64,000 nucleotides of DNA from the NCBI GenBank assembly GCA_964387645.1, contig CAYLYM010000003.1, positions 8,882 to 72,881 of the forward strand. The letters are read 5' to 3'. Source of the stretch: CAYLYM01 sp964387645. GTDB lineage: Bacteria; Calditrichota; Calditrichia; RBG-13-44-9. The first letter of the stretch is position 1; each line of letters starts with the position of its first letter. The position numbers and the translations under genes were made by a program. Below the pieces are notes generated by a model. The model did not search any database. It worked only from the letters and a program-made list of their open reading frames with translations, and was not told where the DNA came from. Of the stretch, positions 54,864 through 64,000 are shown piece after piece.

Positions 54864-57800
54864 ATGAAAAAGCGATTTTATCCAGATCATCCCATACATA
54901 AAGAATTGCAAAAACGGATTTTGATTTTGGATGGGGCAATGGGGACCATGATTCAGCAGTATAGGCTGAGTGAGTCTCAATTCCGTGGTGACCAATTTAA
55001 GGACCATCCTGTGGATTTAAAGGGCAACAATGATATTCTCTCAATTACTCAGCCCCATATTATTGAGGAAATACACCGCGCTTATTTGGAAGCAGGCGCA
55101 GACATTATTGAAACAAACACCTTTAATGCCAATCCCATATCGCAGCAGGATTACCAGTTACAGAACCGGGTTTACGATTTAAATCTGGCTTCTGCCCGTC
55201 TTGCCCGCAAGGTTGTTGATGAATTCAATAAAAAGGATCCTGATAAACCACGATATTTAGCCGGCGCTATTGGACCAACAAATCGAACAGCTTCTCTATC
55301 TCCAGATGTCAATCGGCCCGGATATCGAGAAGTGACATTCGATCAGTTGGTAGAGGCATACACTGAACAAGTAAAAGGGTTGGTAGAAGGTGGTGTAGAC
55401 CTTCTCTTAGTTGAGACGATTTTTGATACCCTGAACGCTAAAGCTGCTTTATTTGCCATAGAGCAATATTTTGAAAATACCGGCCACAAAATACCCATCA
55501 TGGTTTCGGTAACCATTGTGGATTCCAGTGGAAGAACACTCTCTGGTCAGACTTTAGAAGCATTTTGGATTTCTATTTCTCACGTGGATTTGCTAAGCGT
55601 GGGATTGAATTGTGCTTTGGGTGCAGCCCAGATGCGCCCTTTTTTAGAAGAACTTTCGAGGCTGGCTCCCATTTACACCAGCGTTTACCCGAATGCTGGT
55701 TTACCTAATGAATTCGGAGAGTACGATGAGACACCACAAATAACCGCTCAAATTATTGGGGACTTCGCTCGAAGCGGGCTTATAAATATTGCTGGTGGAT
55801 GTTGTGGAACAACCCCACAACATATTCGTCAAATTGCTCATGTTTTAAGTGATATTCCACCACGGAAAATTCCTGAAGTCCAAAGATATCCACAATTTAG
55901 TGGATTAGAACCATTGGTCGTTCGACCCGATTCTAATTTTATCAATGTCGGAGAGCGTTGCAATGTGGCTGGTTCCCGCAAATTTGCCCGGTTGATTCGC
56001 GAAGAGAAATATGAAGAAGCGTTGGAAGTAGCCAGGCAGCAGGTCGAAAACGGAGCCCAAATTCTGGACATCAATATGGATGAAGCCTTATTGGACTCTG
56101 AAAAAGCCATGGTCACCTTTTTGAATTTGTTGACCTCAGAACCGGATATCGCCCGCGTGCCGGTGATGTTAGATTCATCTAAATGGTCTGTTATTGAAGC
56201 CGGGTTAAAATGTCTGCAGGGTAAATCCATTGTCAATTCTATTAGTTTGAAGGAAGGAGAAGAACTTTTTAAAGAACATGCCCGTTTAGCCAGGCGCTAC
56301 GGCGCTGCAGTGATTGTGATGGCCTTTGATGAACAAGGTCAGGCTGAAACCACAGAACGAAAAGTTGAAATTTGCAAACGGGCTTACCGTATTCTTACTG
56401 AAGAATTAGGTTTTCCGCCAGAAGACATCATTTTTGATCCTAATATCTTTGCTGTGGGCACTGGCATTGAGAAGCATAACAATTATGCCATTAATTTTAT
56501 CGAAGCTACCCGTCAGATCAAAGCCTCTCTGCCTGGGGTTTTAGTTAGTGGTGGCGTGAGTAATATTTCTTTTGCTTTCCGCGGAAATAACACCGTACGC
56601 GAAGCCATGCATTCCGCCTTTTTATACCATGCCATTCAGGCAGGTATGGATATGGGGATCGTAAATGCTGGCCAAATTACAGTGTACGAGGAGATTCCTA
56701 AAGATTTGTTAACACTGGTGGAAGATGTTCTCTTCAACCGGCGTCCAGATGCTACTGAAAGATTGGTTGCTTTTGCGCAAAAAGTAAAAGAAAAGGCAAA
56801 AGCCAAACGGGAGGATCTGGTCTGGAGAAAAGAACCAGTAGAAAAACGTTTGATTCATGCCATGGTAAAGGGACTGGTCGAATATATCGAGGAAGATACC
56901 GAAGAAGCTCGGCAGAAATACGGTGATCCTATCAAGGTGATTGAAGGGCCTTTAATGGATGGAATGAATGTGGTAGGTGAATTATTCGGCTCGGGAAAGA
57001 TGTTTTTACCACAGGTGGTGAAAAGTGCCCGGGTTATGAAAAAAGCCGTGGCCTATTTAGTACCGTTTATTGAAGCACGGAAATTAAAAGGTATTGGTCC
57101 TAAGACCGCCGGAAAAATACTACTGGCTACGGTAAAGGGGGATGTGCACGACATTGGGAAAAATATCGTGGGGGTAGTTCTTGGTTGCAACAATTATGAT
57201 GTCATTGATTTAGGTGTCATGACACCTACACAACAAATTTTAGAAACGGCCAAAAAGGAAAAAGTAGACATCATTGGCCTGAGCGGTTTAATCACGCCTT
57301 CGCTGGATGAGATGGTCCATGTAGCCAGAGAATTAGAGAGAGAAAACCTTGATGTTCCTTTATTAATCGGTGGAGCGACCACCTCCAAGAAACATACTGC
57401 TGTTAAAATTGCACCGCAATATCACAGTCCTGTTGTTCATGTGTTAGATGCTTCCAAAGCTGTGGGAGTGGTAAGCAGTCTTTTAAACCAGAAACAGAGA
57501 AAAAGTTTTATCGAAAAAATTAAAAAGGAATATGAAGGATTGCGGGAATCTCATATCAGGAAGTATGCCAGTAGGGAATTGTTGACCTTACAGCAAGCTC
57601 GCGAAAATCGTTTTCAGAGTGATTGGTCACAGGTACCCATCACCCCACCATCTTTTCTGGGCATTAGGGTATTTCACGACTTTCCTTTGGAAAAAATTCG
57701 TGAACGAATCGACTGGACACCCTTCTTCTGGGCCTGGGAGCTTCATGGGAAATTCCCTAAGATTTTTGATAATCCAAAATATGGTGCGGAAGCCCGTAAG

Positions 57801-58562
57801 TTGTACGAAGATGCCCAGAAATTGTTGGATGAAATCGTTGCCGAAAAAAAGTTGACCGCAGAAGCAGTTATTGGTTTTTTCCCTGCAAATACGGTGGGTT
57901 ATGATGATATAGAGGTTTACGCTGATGAATCCCGTGAGCGGCCAATTGCTATTATTCACACTATACGGCAACAAATGGTCAAAACGAATCAACAGCCCAA
58001 TCTGGCGTTAGCAGATTTCATTGCGCCGAAGGAAAGTGGCGTCCGCGATTATATCGGTTGTTTCGCAGTAACAGCAGGTATTGGTATCCATCAATTATTA
58101 GAAAAGTATGACCGGTCCCACGATGATTATCATAGCATTATGGTCAAAGCCCTGGCGGACCGTCTGGCGGAAGCTTTTGCCGAATTAATGCATGAACTCA
58201 CTCGTAAGCAGTTCTGGGGATATTCACCTGATGAAAACTTCACCAACGAGGAGTTAATACAGGAGAAATACCGTGGAATCCGGCCTGCTCCTGGCTATCC
58301 CGCCTGCCCTGACCATACGGAAAAAGCGACCATATTCGACCTGTTGAAAGTTAATGATCACCTTCGGATTCGACTGACTGAAAATTATGCCATGATGCCA
58401 GCAGCCAGCGTCTCGGGTTATTATATGGCCCATCCCGAAGCCCATTATTTCGGAACGGGAAAAATTGGAAAGGACCAGGTACAGGATTACGCCCGCCGTA
58501 AAGGCATGGATGTAAAAACAGTGGAAAAATGGTTGGCCCCTATCCTGGGATATGATGTTTAA
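54864..58562 (+). CDS. metH: Cobalamin-dependent methionine synthase
   Basis: 1232 residues from ATG 54864, the normal four-module length. The homocysteine domain starts ILILDGAMGTMIQQYRLSE and has zinc cysteines at C250 and C313-C314 (LNCALGA, GGCCGTTP). The methyltetrahydrofolate domain follows (NFINVGERCNVAGSRKFARL, VPVMLDSSKWSVIEAGLK). The B12 domain has DVHDIGKNIVGVVLGCNNYD with the axial His at about residue 762. The activation domain ends with RIRLTENYAMMPAASVSGYY for SAM-driven reactivation. The enzyme methylates homocysteine to methionine. AGGAG is 10 bases before this ATG; an ATG six codons upstream overlaps that site. No cobalamin or SAM riboswitch was noticed. Confidence 0.95.
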   Translation: MKKRFYPDHPIHKELQKRILILDGAMGTMIQQYRLSESQFRGDQFKDHPVDLKGNNDILSITQPHIIEEIHRAYLEAGADIIETNTFNANPISQQDYQLQNRVYDLNLASARLARKVVDEFNKKDPDKPRYLAGAIGPTNRTASLSPDVNRPGYREVTFDQLVEAYTEQVKGLVEGGVDLLLVETIFDTLNAKAALFAIEQYFENTGHKIPIMVSVTIVDSSGRTLSGQTLEAFWISISHVDLLSVGLNCALGAAQMRPFLEELSRLAPIYTSVYPNAGLPNEFGEYDETPQITAQIIGDFARSGLINIAGGCCGTTPQHIRQIAHVLSDIPPRKIPEVQRYPQFSGLEPLVVRPDSNFINVGERCNVAGSRKFARLIREEKYEEALEVARQQVENGAQILDINMDEALLDSEKAMVTFLNLLTSEPDIARVPVMLDSSKWSVIEAGLKCLQGKSIVNSISLKEGEELFKEHARLARRYGAAVIVMAFDEQGQAETTERKVEICKRAYRILTEELGFPPEDIIFDPNIFAVGTGIEKHNNYAINFIEATRQIKASLPGVLVSGGVSNISFAFRGNNTVREAMHSAFLYHAIQAGMDMGIVNAGQITVYEEIPKDLLTLVEDVLFNRRPDATERLVAFAQKVKEKAKAKREDLVWRKEPVEKRLIHAMVKGLVEYIEEDTEEARQKYGDPIKVIEGPLMDGMNVVGELFGSGKMFLPQVVKSARVMKKAVAYLVPFIEARKLKGIGPKTAGKILLATVKGDVHDIGKNIVGVVLGCNNYDVIDLGVMTPTQQILETAKKEKVDIIGLSGLITPSLDEMVHVARELERENLDVPLLIGGATTSKKHTAVKIAPQYHSPVVHVLDASKAVGVVSSLLNQKQRKSFIEKIKKEYEGLRESHIRKYASRELLTLQQARENRFQSDWSQVPITPPSFLGIRVFHDFPLEKIRERIDWTPFFWAWELHGKFPKIFDNPKYGAEARKLYEDAQKLLDEIVAEKKLTAEAVIGFFPANTVGYDDIEVYADESRERPIAIIHTIRQQMVKTNQQPNLALADFIAPKESGVRDYIGCFAVTAGIGIHQLLEKYDRSHDDYHSIMVKALADRLAEAFAELMHELTRKQFWGYSPDENFTNEELIQEKYRGIRPAPGYPACPDHTEKATIFDLLKVNDHLRIRLTENYAMMPAASVSGYYMAHPEAHYFGTGKIGKDQVQDYARRKGMDVKTVEKWLAPILGYDV

Positions 58563-58959
58563 ACCGTTGTGTAGAAATTAAGTTATGGAGTAAACGCAAC
58601 TTAATAAGAACTCGTTGTGCAAAATAATTTTTTCTAAAAACATGCGGAACTCATTTTGAGTAAATCAAAAAAATAGTCATTTTACCTGAGGGATGCCTTT
58701 GGCACGAGCGTTTGCGAGGAATCTTGATTCTAAAATGTTTGAAGAATTCTACCTGTCTGATGGCCAGACGAGGCTAACGCTCGATATGACAAGTCCTTAC
58801 ATATATCAATTTTAAAAATATATCCTAATTTGCATAACAGACTATTGTTTAATACCCATTTTTTCGACAAACATTAAATTCTACTTCGGGAAAAAATTAA
58901 AGGCGTCATTTTAATTTTTTTCTCCTGTGATTTTGTGCGACAACATTGTCTAAATTCTT
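58563..58959. repeat. Intergenic with dispersed-repeat debris
   Basis: About 400 bases after metH. The middle part (about 58690-58800) is GC-richer and has text like CACGAGCGTTTGCGAGGAAT and GACGAGGCTAACGCTCGATA, recalling dispersed repeats with GAGGAATCTTG/GATATGACA-type cores, as at 2229 and 11890. The rest is AT-rich and holds the 3' end of the minus-strand YceH gene. No gene is recognised. Confidence 0.45.
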
Positions 58960-59613
58960 TCATTCAAACTGCCTTCGAAAATTTTCGAAGTTTTCTTTAA
59001 GTTGTCTGAGTTCCTCTCTTAATAAATGGATTTCAGATTCTAGAGAATTCAGTCGTTCCGTTAAATTTGGGTTCATGTGATTTTTTATGCCAGAATCTTC
59101 AAAAATGATTTCTGGTTCTCCTGCCAGCAGGTGCATATATCGGGATTCCTTTTGTCCTGGTTGACGTGGAATTTCAATTACCAGGGGGTTTTCCCTTTCT
59201 TCCATTAAATCCTTCAAAACTTCGTATACTTCAGACAAATCTGGAAACGGATGCATCCTTGATGCCCTGTTACGCAATTCACCGGGTGTCTGCGGTCCTC
59301 GTAACATGAGCTCACACAGAATCGCCATTTCCTTTTGGTTAACAAAATATTTTTCCTTGAATTTGTGCAGGTATTTTCTTACGCGTTGTCCTGCACCAGA
59401 GGCCACTATAATCAAACCTTTTCTTTGTAAACTCCGGACTCCCTCCATCACAGTGTTCTCATCATATTCAACTACCGGATCGCGATTCGATTTTTGGTTG
59501 CAAGCCTGTTTTAAAGCATTCAGAGAAAGCGGGTAATATTGTGGTGTCGTTAGTTCTTTTTCAATAAGGCTGCCTAAAATTCGAATTTCGACTTCGTTAA
59601 GCGTTTCAGTCAT
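58960..59613 (-). CDS. DUF480 family protein (YceH-like)
   Basis: 217 residues from ATG 59613. The N-terminus TLNEVEIRILGSLIEKELTT followed by PQYYPLSLNALKQACNQKSN and RDPVVEYDENTVMEGVRSL is the winged-helix signature of DUF480. A second winged helix follows (REELRNRASRMHPFPDLSEV-like text, PQTPGELRNRASRMHPF), with a coiled C-terminal tail (LNSLESEIHLLREELRQLKE). Its function is unknown, but DNA binding is expected from the fold. GGGGGTAAC lies upstream of this ATG. A start 23 codons further upstream is unlikely, because homology begins here. Confidence 0.85.
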   Translation of the reverse strand: MTETLNEVEIRILGSLIEKELTTPQYYPLSLNALKQACNQKSNRDPVVEYDENTVMEGVRSLQRKGLIIVASGAGQRVRKYLHKFKEKYFVNQKEMAILCELMLRGPQTPGELRNRASRMHPFPDLSEVYEVLKDLMEERENPLVIEIPRQPGQKESRYMHLLAGEPEIIFEDSGIKNHMNPNLTERLNSLESEIHLLREELRQLKENFENFRRQFE

Positions 59614-59760
59614 CAGGTTACCCCCGTAATGTGATTTGGTGTTTTCACAATCATTATTAAAAAGGAAATAAAAATAAAACACGTTGCATTAAAAGAAACA
59701 AGACTAAATTGATTTTTCCGAAGAAAGAGGGGAGGCTATTGGTTTAAAGACCGGTGCGGT

Positions 59761-60111
59761 TCAGTGGCGGCGGACCGCAGGCTGCTGCAACCGGTTGTTA
59801 TATGCTATTTCCTCCAGTTCCTTCTCCAGTGCGGCATACTCCCCCAAATGAACACGCATCAGACTCTTCCACAACTTGCCATGATTGGGTACGTGAAAGT
59901 GGAGCAGCTCGTGCACAATTACGTAGTCCTGAATTTCGGGGCGCATCTCCAGTAAACTTGCATCAAAAGTCAGGCGGCCATTGGTGGAATAGGAAGCCCA
60001 CTTTGTGGTCATTTGCCGCACGGTTACAGAGACCACCGGCGCATCAAGTTTTTTTGCCCAGCGGTAAACCCGTTCTTTGAATTCCTTTTTTCTAATTTCA
60101 AATGTGCTCAT
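59761..60111 (-). CDS. YgjP-like (DUF45/M48-type) metallopeptidase domain protein
   Basis: 116 residues. The zinc motif is HELLH at 67-71, with a third ligand candidate H77 in HVPNHGKLW. MTTKWASYSTNGRLTFDASL precedes it. Such short YgjP-like proteins are often located next to type I restriction genes, as here. Its start overlaps the hsdR stop by four bases (ATGA), so it is translated with hsdR. Substrate and role in restriction are unknown. It shares the elevated GC content of hsdR. Confidence 0.85.
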   Translation of the reverse strand: MSTFEIRKKEFKERVYRWAKKLDAPVVSVTVRQMTTKWASYSTNGRLTFDASLLEMRPEIQDYVIVHELLHFHVPNHGKLWKSLMRVHLGEYAALEKELEEIAYNNRLQQPAVRRH

Positions 60112-63032
60112 TGGGTTTGATATGCCTTTATTAACAGGTCAAAAAGATTATTAACGATTTCCGCTACCCGGTCAAGATCGTCCTCCTCGGCAAAAATGGC
60201 AAAAGTGACCTGCTGGCGCACTTTCCGCAATGCGGATTCGCTGATCTGCCAGTTAGGATGCGCCACAAAAGCATCCTTGATGCGCTGGCTGACCGCCTCG
60301 GCGTTGTTCACCCCGGCATCGTCCAGCGTGCGATAGACAAAATAGGTCAGAGCATCGAAGCCTTTTTCAGCCTGCTCTTTTTTGCGTTGTTCGTTCTTCT
60401 CGATTTCAGTCAGCAGTTCTTGCAAGGCTTCCTGCGTGCTGATTTGCCGGTTTTCAAAACTTTCTTGCACGGCTTTGGCCCGCTCGGACAGGGCAATCAG
60501 AAACGGGTCATCACTGTTTTCCTCAGCGATCTTTTCGATGCTCTTAATCAGGTTGATGACTTTTGTGCTGTCACCGCCCTGTCTCTTCGTTATGTACTCC
60601 ACCGTGGCTTCGTTTATTTCAAAAAATTCATTCACCGGCTGGACGTATTTTGCTCCGATGTGCTTCTGCACCAGTTCATTGGTCTTGCGCTGGAAGGCTT
60701 TGTCCACGTACACTTTTTTGGCGTAAGCCTTGCGCACCACGTCATAGATAGCCGACAGGGTAGCGTAATCATCCAGATACGGGCGCAGGAAGGCATCTGG
60801 CGAGATAATTTCATACAACATCTCAATCTCTTTGTATTCTTTAAAGAAGGTTTTGCGCCGTTCCTTGTCGCGGAAGTATTCAATCAGATTATCTACATCG
60901 CGATCGTCAAAATTGTGATGGAGCAGGCTCATATACTGTGGTGCCTTTTTCTCCATCATATTTTTGAAGAGCATCTTTAGCAGAGCGATATCCTTGACGA
61001 TGGCATCGACCTCTTCACTGTCGAAGGCCAGAGCTTTCTCCAACTTATCGAAGATGCCCACAAAGTCGAGCACGAAGCCATGGGGTTTGACCATCTCCAA
61101 ATCTTCGTTTTCGTATGGTCGATTGACACGGGCAATTGCTTGCAACAAGGTATGATCGCGCATTGGCTTATCCAGATACATGGCATAAAGGATGGGGGCA
61201 TCATATCCAGTAAGCAGTTTTTCAGTGACGATAAGAATTTTGGGCAATTCCCCATATTTGGAAAAATTCTTACGAATTTCCCGCTCTTCTTTGGGGTCCA
61301 GATGATAGGCTTTCAACTCCGGCGGATCGTTGTGGTTGCCGGTATAGACCACCGCTGAATATTCTGGCGGCAGATACCTGTCCAGAGCACGCTTGTATTT
61401 GGCGCAGGCGGGGCGATCCACCGCCACCAAAAAAGCCTTGTAACCCAGTGGTTCCACATTCTCGCAGTAGTGCTCGGCGACCGCTTTGGCAACCTTATCC
61501 ACGCGGGCATCGCCTTTTAGAAAATTCTTCAGATTGACCGCCCGATCGAGAATCTTGTTCAGTTCCTCGATGTCGGCAATGCCCTCGGTTTCGGCCAGGG
61601 ACAGGAATTCCCGCTCCATCAGTTCGGCGGGCACCAGCATCTCGTTGGGACCCACGGCGTAAAAGAGCGGCAGAGTGGTGCCGTCTTCGATGCTTTCCTT
61701 GATGGAGTACTTGTGCAGGTAGCCCTGCGGATCGTCCACGCCAAAGGTTTTAAAGGTGCCCCTGCCACAGGCGGTCTTGTCAATCGGCGTGCCGGTGAAG
61801 CCAATATAGGTGGCGTTGGGCAAACCTGCCATCAAATAGTTTCCCAAATCGCCGCCAGTGGTGCGGTGGGCTTCGTCAATCAGCACGTAAATGTTTTCAC
61901 GCGTGTTGATGTTTGCCGGCATATCGCGGAATTTATGAATGGTGGTGACGATGATGCCGCGGTAGTCGGCTTTAAGCAGACGTACCAGTTCGGCAATTCG
62001 GTAGGCGTGGGCCACGTTTTCCAGTCCCAGCGCAGTCAGGTTTTTCAGCAACTGATCTTCCAGTTCGTTGCGGTCAATCAGCATCAAAATGGTCGGCTTG
62101 GCGCTTTCCGGTGCTTTAAAGAGCATTTCAGCGGCTTTGATCATCGTAAAGGTCTTGCCGCTGCCCTGCGTGTGCCATATCAAACCGCGTCGTTTTTGCG
62201 GATGATGACACCGCTGGATAACTCTTTGTACAGCTGCTGTTTGATGCTGATGCAAAATGTACTTTTGCAGTTCTTCGTCCTTTTCGGCAAAAACAATATA
62301 ATGGCGCAGAAAATCCAGCATCTGCCGTCGATCGCAGAAGGTCTTAACCTTGGCTTCCAGATTTCCTGGTTGCTCGTGCTTCCAGTTGAATATGTTGCGC
62401 CGCACCGTGTTCCAGGTGACGCCGTAGGCAAAGCCGATGGCTTCGGTGGCGGTAAAGAGCATCTCTGGCACAAAGATTTCCGGTGTTTCGATATGATAAC
62501 GGCGGATCTGGTCGATGCCCATGGCGATGGCTTCTTCCTTGTTGGCGTTTTTACATTCAATAACAAGCACCGGGATGCCGTTAATGAGGAAAACCACGTC
62601 CTCGCGAGTGGTGTAACGCCCGTTGTTGACGGTAAACTCTTCAGTCACTTCAAAGACGTTGCGCTCAATGTCCTCATAGTCAATCAGCATCAGGTTTCGT
62701 TCGCGGTTTTCCTCTGCACAGAAAAAGGTGCCCTGATTGCGTAGGTAGGCCAGAAAATCTCGGTTGCCCAAGATGTTGGTCTGAAAATAGTGCAGGCGAC
62801 TGATCAGCGCACCCGACGGTTCAGTGTATTTGGGATTGAACTCCCGTACTTTTTGATAGAGCAAATCATTAAAGAAAAGCGATGCCCCAGCGGCCCGTTC
62901 TTTATCGGAACCACTGGTGCAAAAGCCCCGCCTTTTTTCCGCCTCCATGCGTGGCACAAATTGCCATCCAATTTCCTGCGCATAGTGCAGAATGCGGGAT
63001 TGGACGGTTTTGTGTTCGGTGGGCGTGGGCAT
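60108..63032 (-). CDS. hsdR: Type I restriction enzyme R subunit
   Basis: 974 residues. The N-terminal nuclease domain has the PD-(D/E)XK residues (TREDVVFLINGIPVLVIECK: D145, E159, K161). The motor has Walker A TQGSGKT at 288-294 and DEAH at 386-389 (VLIDEAHRTTGG), followed by GFTGTPI and a helicase C-terminal lobe with LLTGYDAPILYAMYLDKPMR and QAIARVNRPYENE. A helical tail (~700-974) would bind the methylase. HsdR translocates and cuts unmodified DNA; HsdM and HsdS are probably beyond the right edge of the window, because the operon is on the minus strand. AGGGGAAAAT precedes the ATG. The gene has a visibly higher GC content than the rest of the window, except its YgjP partner. Confidence 0.95.
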   Translation of the reverse strand: MPTPTEHKTVQSRILHYAQEIGWQFVPRMEAEKRRGFCTSGSDKERAAGASLFFNDLLYQKVREFNPKYTEPSGALISRLHYFQTNILGNRDFLAYLRNQGTFFCAEENRERNLMLIDYEDIERNVFEVTEEFTVNNGRYTTREDVVFLINGIPVLVIECKNANKEEAIAMGIDQIRRYHIETPEIFVPEMLFTATEAIGFAYGVTWNTVRRNIFNWKHEQPGNLEAKVKTFCDRRQMLDFLRHYIVFAEKDEELQKYILHQHQTAAVQRVIQRCHHPQKRRGLIWHTQGSGKTFTMIKAAEMLFKAPESAKPTILMLIDRNELEDQLLKNLTALGLENVAHAYRIAELVRLLKADYRGIIVTTIHKFRDMPANINTRENIYVLIDEAHRTTGGDLGNYLMAGLPNATYIGFTGTPIDKTACGRGTFKTFGVDDPQGYLHKYSIKESIEDGTTLPLFYAVGPNEMLVPAELMEREFLSLAETEGIADIEELNKILDRAVNLKNFLKGDARVDKVAKAVAEHYCENVEPLGYKAFLVAVDRPACAKYKRALDRYLPPEYSAVVYTGNHNDPPELKAYHLDPKEEREIRKNFSKYGELPKILIVTEKLLTGYDAPILYAMYLDKPMRDHTLLQAIARVNRPYENEDLEMVKPHGFVLDFVGIFDKLEKALAFDSEEVDAIVKDIALLKMLFKNMMEKKAPQYMSLLHHNFDDRDVDNLIEYFRDKERRKTFFKEYKEIEMLYEIISPDAFLRPYLDDYATLSAIYDVVRKAYAKKVYVDKAFQRKTNELVQKHIGAKYVQPVNEFFEINEATVEYITKRQGGDSTKVINLIKSIEKIAEENSDDPFLIALSERAKAVQESFENRQISTQEALQELLTEIEKNEQRKKEQAEKGFDALTYFVYRTLDDAGVNNAEAVSQRIKDAFVAHPNWQISESALRKVRQQVTFAIFAEEDDLDRVAEIVNNLFDLLIKAYQTQ

Positions 63033-63040
63033 ATTTTCCC

Positions 63041-64000
63041 CTAAAGTTTCAAGAAATATTCTTTTATTTTTTGCGCCATTAAATAACGTCTCTTCTCTAA
63101 AAATTCATCATAATTCTGAACATCCATATCGAAAATTTCTAAGGGAATACAATTCATTTTTAGATTTGTGTAAAGCTCATCCTTGGTAGTAATACCACCG
63201 TATTTTAATCCTCCTCCGTTGCACTGAGCCAACAATTCGTTAAAATATTGTTTCGGTGGTTTTGCGCCAATAGCAATATTGATTTCACTTTGAGTCATAA
63301 CATAATTAGCGATTTGATTATACCGCCCTCTCGTAAAACCATGTTTTTTGAGATATTCACGAGGAAATATATGGTGTACGTCTCCCTTGTGAACAATTAG
63401 ATCTTGTACCGAAATATCTTTTGAGAGAAAGCCTTTGTCTTGCATTTTTACCTGAGCCGCCAGAAACACATTAAAAGATGGACTACTGGCCACAGAAGTA
63501 TTCATTTGTTGTGGTAATCCAAATTCCCAAAAGGCATCTGAAAGCTCAGCATTAATTACGTTTTGAATGTACGTTTCCGCCCCCATTTCATCGATACGCC
63601 GAATATCAAAATCAAACTGAGATTCAGGAGATCCTGAATAACGGCTGGTTAAAACAGACAAAACAAACCATTTTTTTACAAGAGACTCAATTATTGCCTG
63701 GTTCATTCCTTGTTCGCGAAGAGTGAGATAAAGGATATAGGAAAAATTAATCGCATTCTGGGAACGAATCATGGAACTATCTACAAAGCCTGCCGAACGC
63801 AGGATCATTATAAATTTCTTAAAGTTGTTTTCATTCATAAAATTTAACACGCCTTCGCGTAAAAGGTGAAACGAACTCTCGGCAATTGTTTCTTCATATT
63901 CGCGTGTTTCAAAATTTCTACCTGAAAGCAACGCAACCAAATCTTGTAAACGCCCGCGTTTAAATTTTGAAGTAAACGCAACTCGAAGCATATCAGTGTA
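63041..64000 (-). CDS. GmrSD/DUF262-type protein, C-terminal part
   Basis: The frame remains open to the window edge, so the N-terminus lies beyond 64000. The visible part includes LLSGRNFETREYEETIAESS, the helical region to about residue 160, and an HNH-like site DVHHIFPREYLKKHGFTRGR with a following asparagine-rich NQIANYVMTQSEINIAI. This is the C-terminal half of DUF262 proteins of the GmrSD type (type IV, modification-dependent restriction). The ParB-like N-terminal DGQQR domain is not visible. It is 8 bases upstream of hsdR and read in the same direction, so it belongs to the same defence operon. It is AT-rich, unlike hsdR. Confidence 0.8.
   Translation of the reverse strand, partial: YTDMLRVAFTSKFKRGRLQDLVALLSGRNFETREYEETIAESSFHLLREGVLNFMNENNFKKFIMILRSAGFVDSSMIRSQNAINFSYILYLTLREQGMNQAIIESLVKKWFVLSVLTSRYSGSPESQFDFDIRRIDEMGAETYIQNVINAELSDAFWEFGLPQQMNTSVASSPSFNVFLAAQVKMQDKGFLSKDISVQDLIVHKGDVHHIFPREYLKKHGFTRGRYNQIANYVMTQSEINIAIGAKPPKQYFNELLAQCNGGGLKYGGITTKDELYTNLKMNCIPLEIFDMDVQNYDEFLEKRRYLMAQKIKEYFLKL

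Noticed and set aside
60258..60980. Plus-strand open frame of 240 codons
   Set aside because: Also a shadow of hsdR on the opposite strand, with low-complexity hydrophobic translation.
61713..62744. Long plus-strand open frame (343 codons)
   Set aside because: It is antisense to hsdR; such long shadow frames are expected in GC-rich coding sequence. The translation has no family features.
1..64000. CRISPR array, prophage, rRNA or tRNA genes
   Set aside because: No regularly spaced repeats, phage structural genes or RNA gene signatures were seen on either strand by eye.

Overview
The window is AT-rich bacterial chromosome with long AT-rich intergenic stretches. A Gram-negative envelope is shown by a complete Tol-Pal operon, lipoprotein signals and a T9SS-type C-terminal sorting domain (residues QNFPNPFN) on a decayed metallophosphoesterase. 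Together with a B12-dependent ribonucleotide reductase, B12-dependent MetH and the overall protein flavour, this suggests the FCB group (Calditrichota/KSB1/Ignavibacteria-like). That assignment is inference, because no rRNA or tRNA is present. The 100-N gap and its k-mer-like flanks show that this is a draft, probably metagenomic, assembly.

Layout. 0-5 kb: a decaying catabolic cluster with the C-terminus of an ADP-ribosylglycohydrolase, broken FG-GAP and nucleoside-hydrolase genes, an intact ThuA-like gene, a 5'-truncated metallophosphoesterase cut by a probably artificial gap, and a DUF2723 remnant. 5-16.7 kb: mostly unrelated single genes: a ZIP transporter, a secreted HExxH peptidase, an IS remnant, a DUF364 protein, rhomboid, PhzF, YIP1, a cytochrome c remnant and an OPT transporter. 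17-18.5 kb: an ECF sigma factor with a toastrack-like exported protein. 18.7-27 kb: nrdJ, a DUF2520 dehydrogenase-like gene with an unknown partner, a DUF47-Pit phosphate module whose permease is frameshifted, and a CYTH protein.

27.4-35 kb is a forward-strand housekeeping run: WbqC-like, efp, a TPR protein, rpsU, yqeY, cvpA, mutS2 and an AONS-family PLP enzyme. 35-37 kb carries queE-queD-queC for 7-deazaguanine synthesis. 37.3-42 kb carries tolQ-tolR-tolA-like-tolB-pal-ybgF. 42-47.5 kb holds conserved unknowns and two heavily decayed genes (an enolase-superfamily gene and a zinc-type alcohol dehydrogenase). 47.7-51.2 kb has an ECF sigma/zinc anti-sigma pair and two overlapping CPA2-type antiporters. 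51.4-58.6 kb has an AddB-like nuclease and metH. 59-64 kb has YceH and a defence locus on the minus strand: a GmrSD/DUF262 protein (partial), HsdR and a YgjP-like metallopeptidase. HsdR and YgjP are visibly more GC-rich than everything around them.

No single spectacular new system is evident. The most distinctive signals are the density of decaying genes next to intact ones, two remnants that begin exactly after an intact neighbour's stop codon, a sigma factor paired with a toastrack protein instead of a zinc anti-sigma, paired antiporters with different ion-site motifs, and the compositionally foreign restriction locus. Several start regions share a TTGNNN-N17-TANNNT promoter-like layout.
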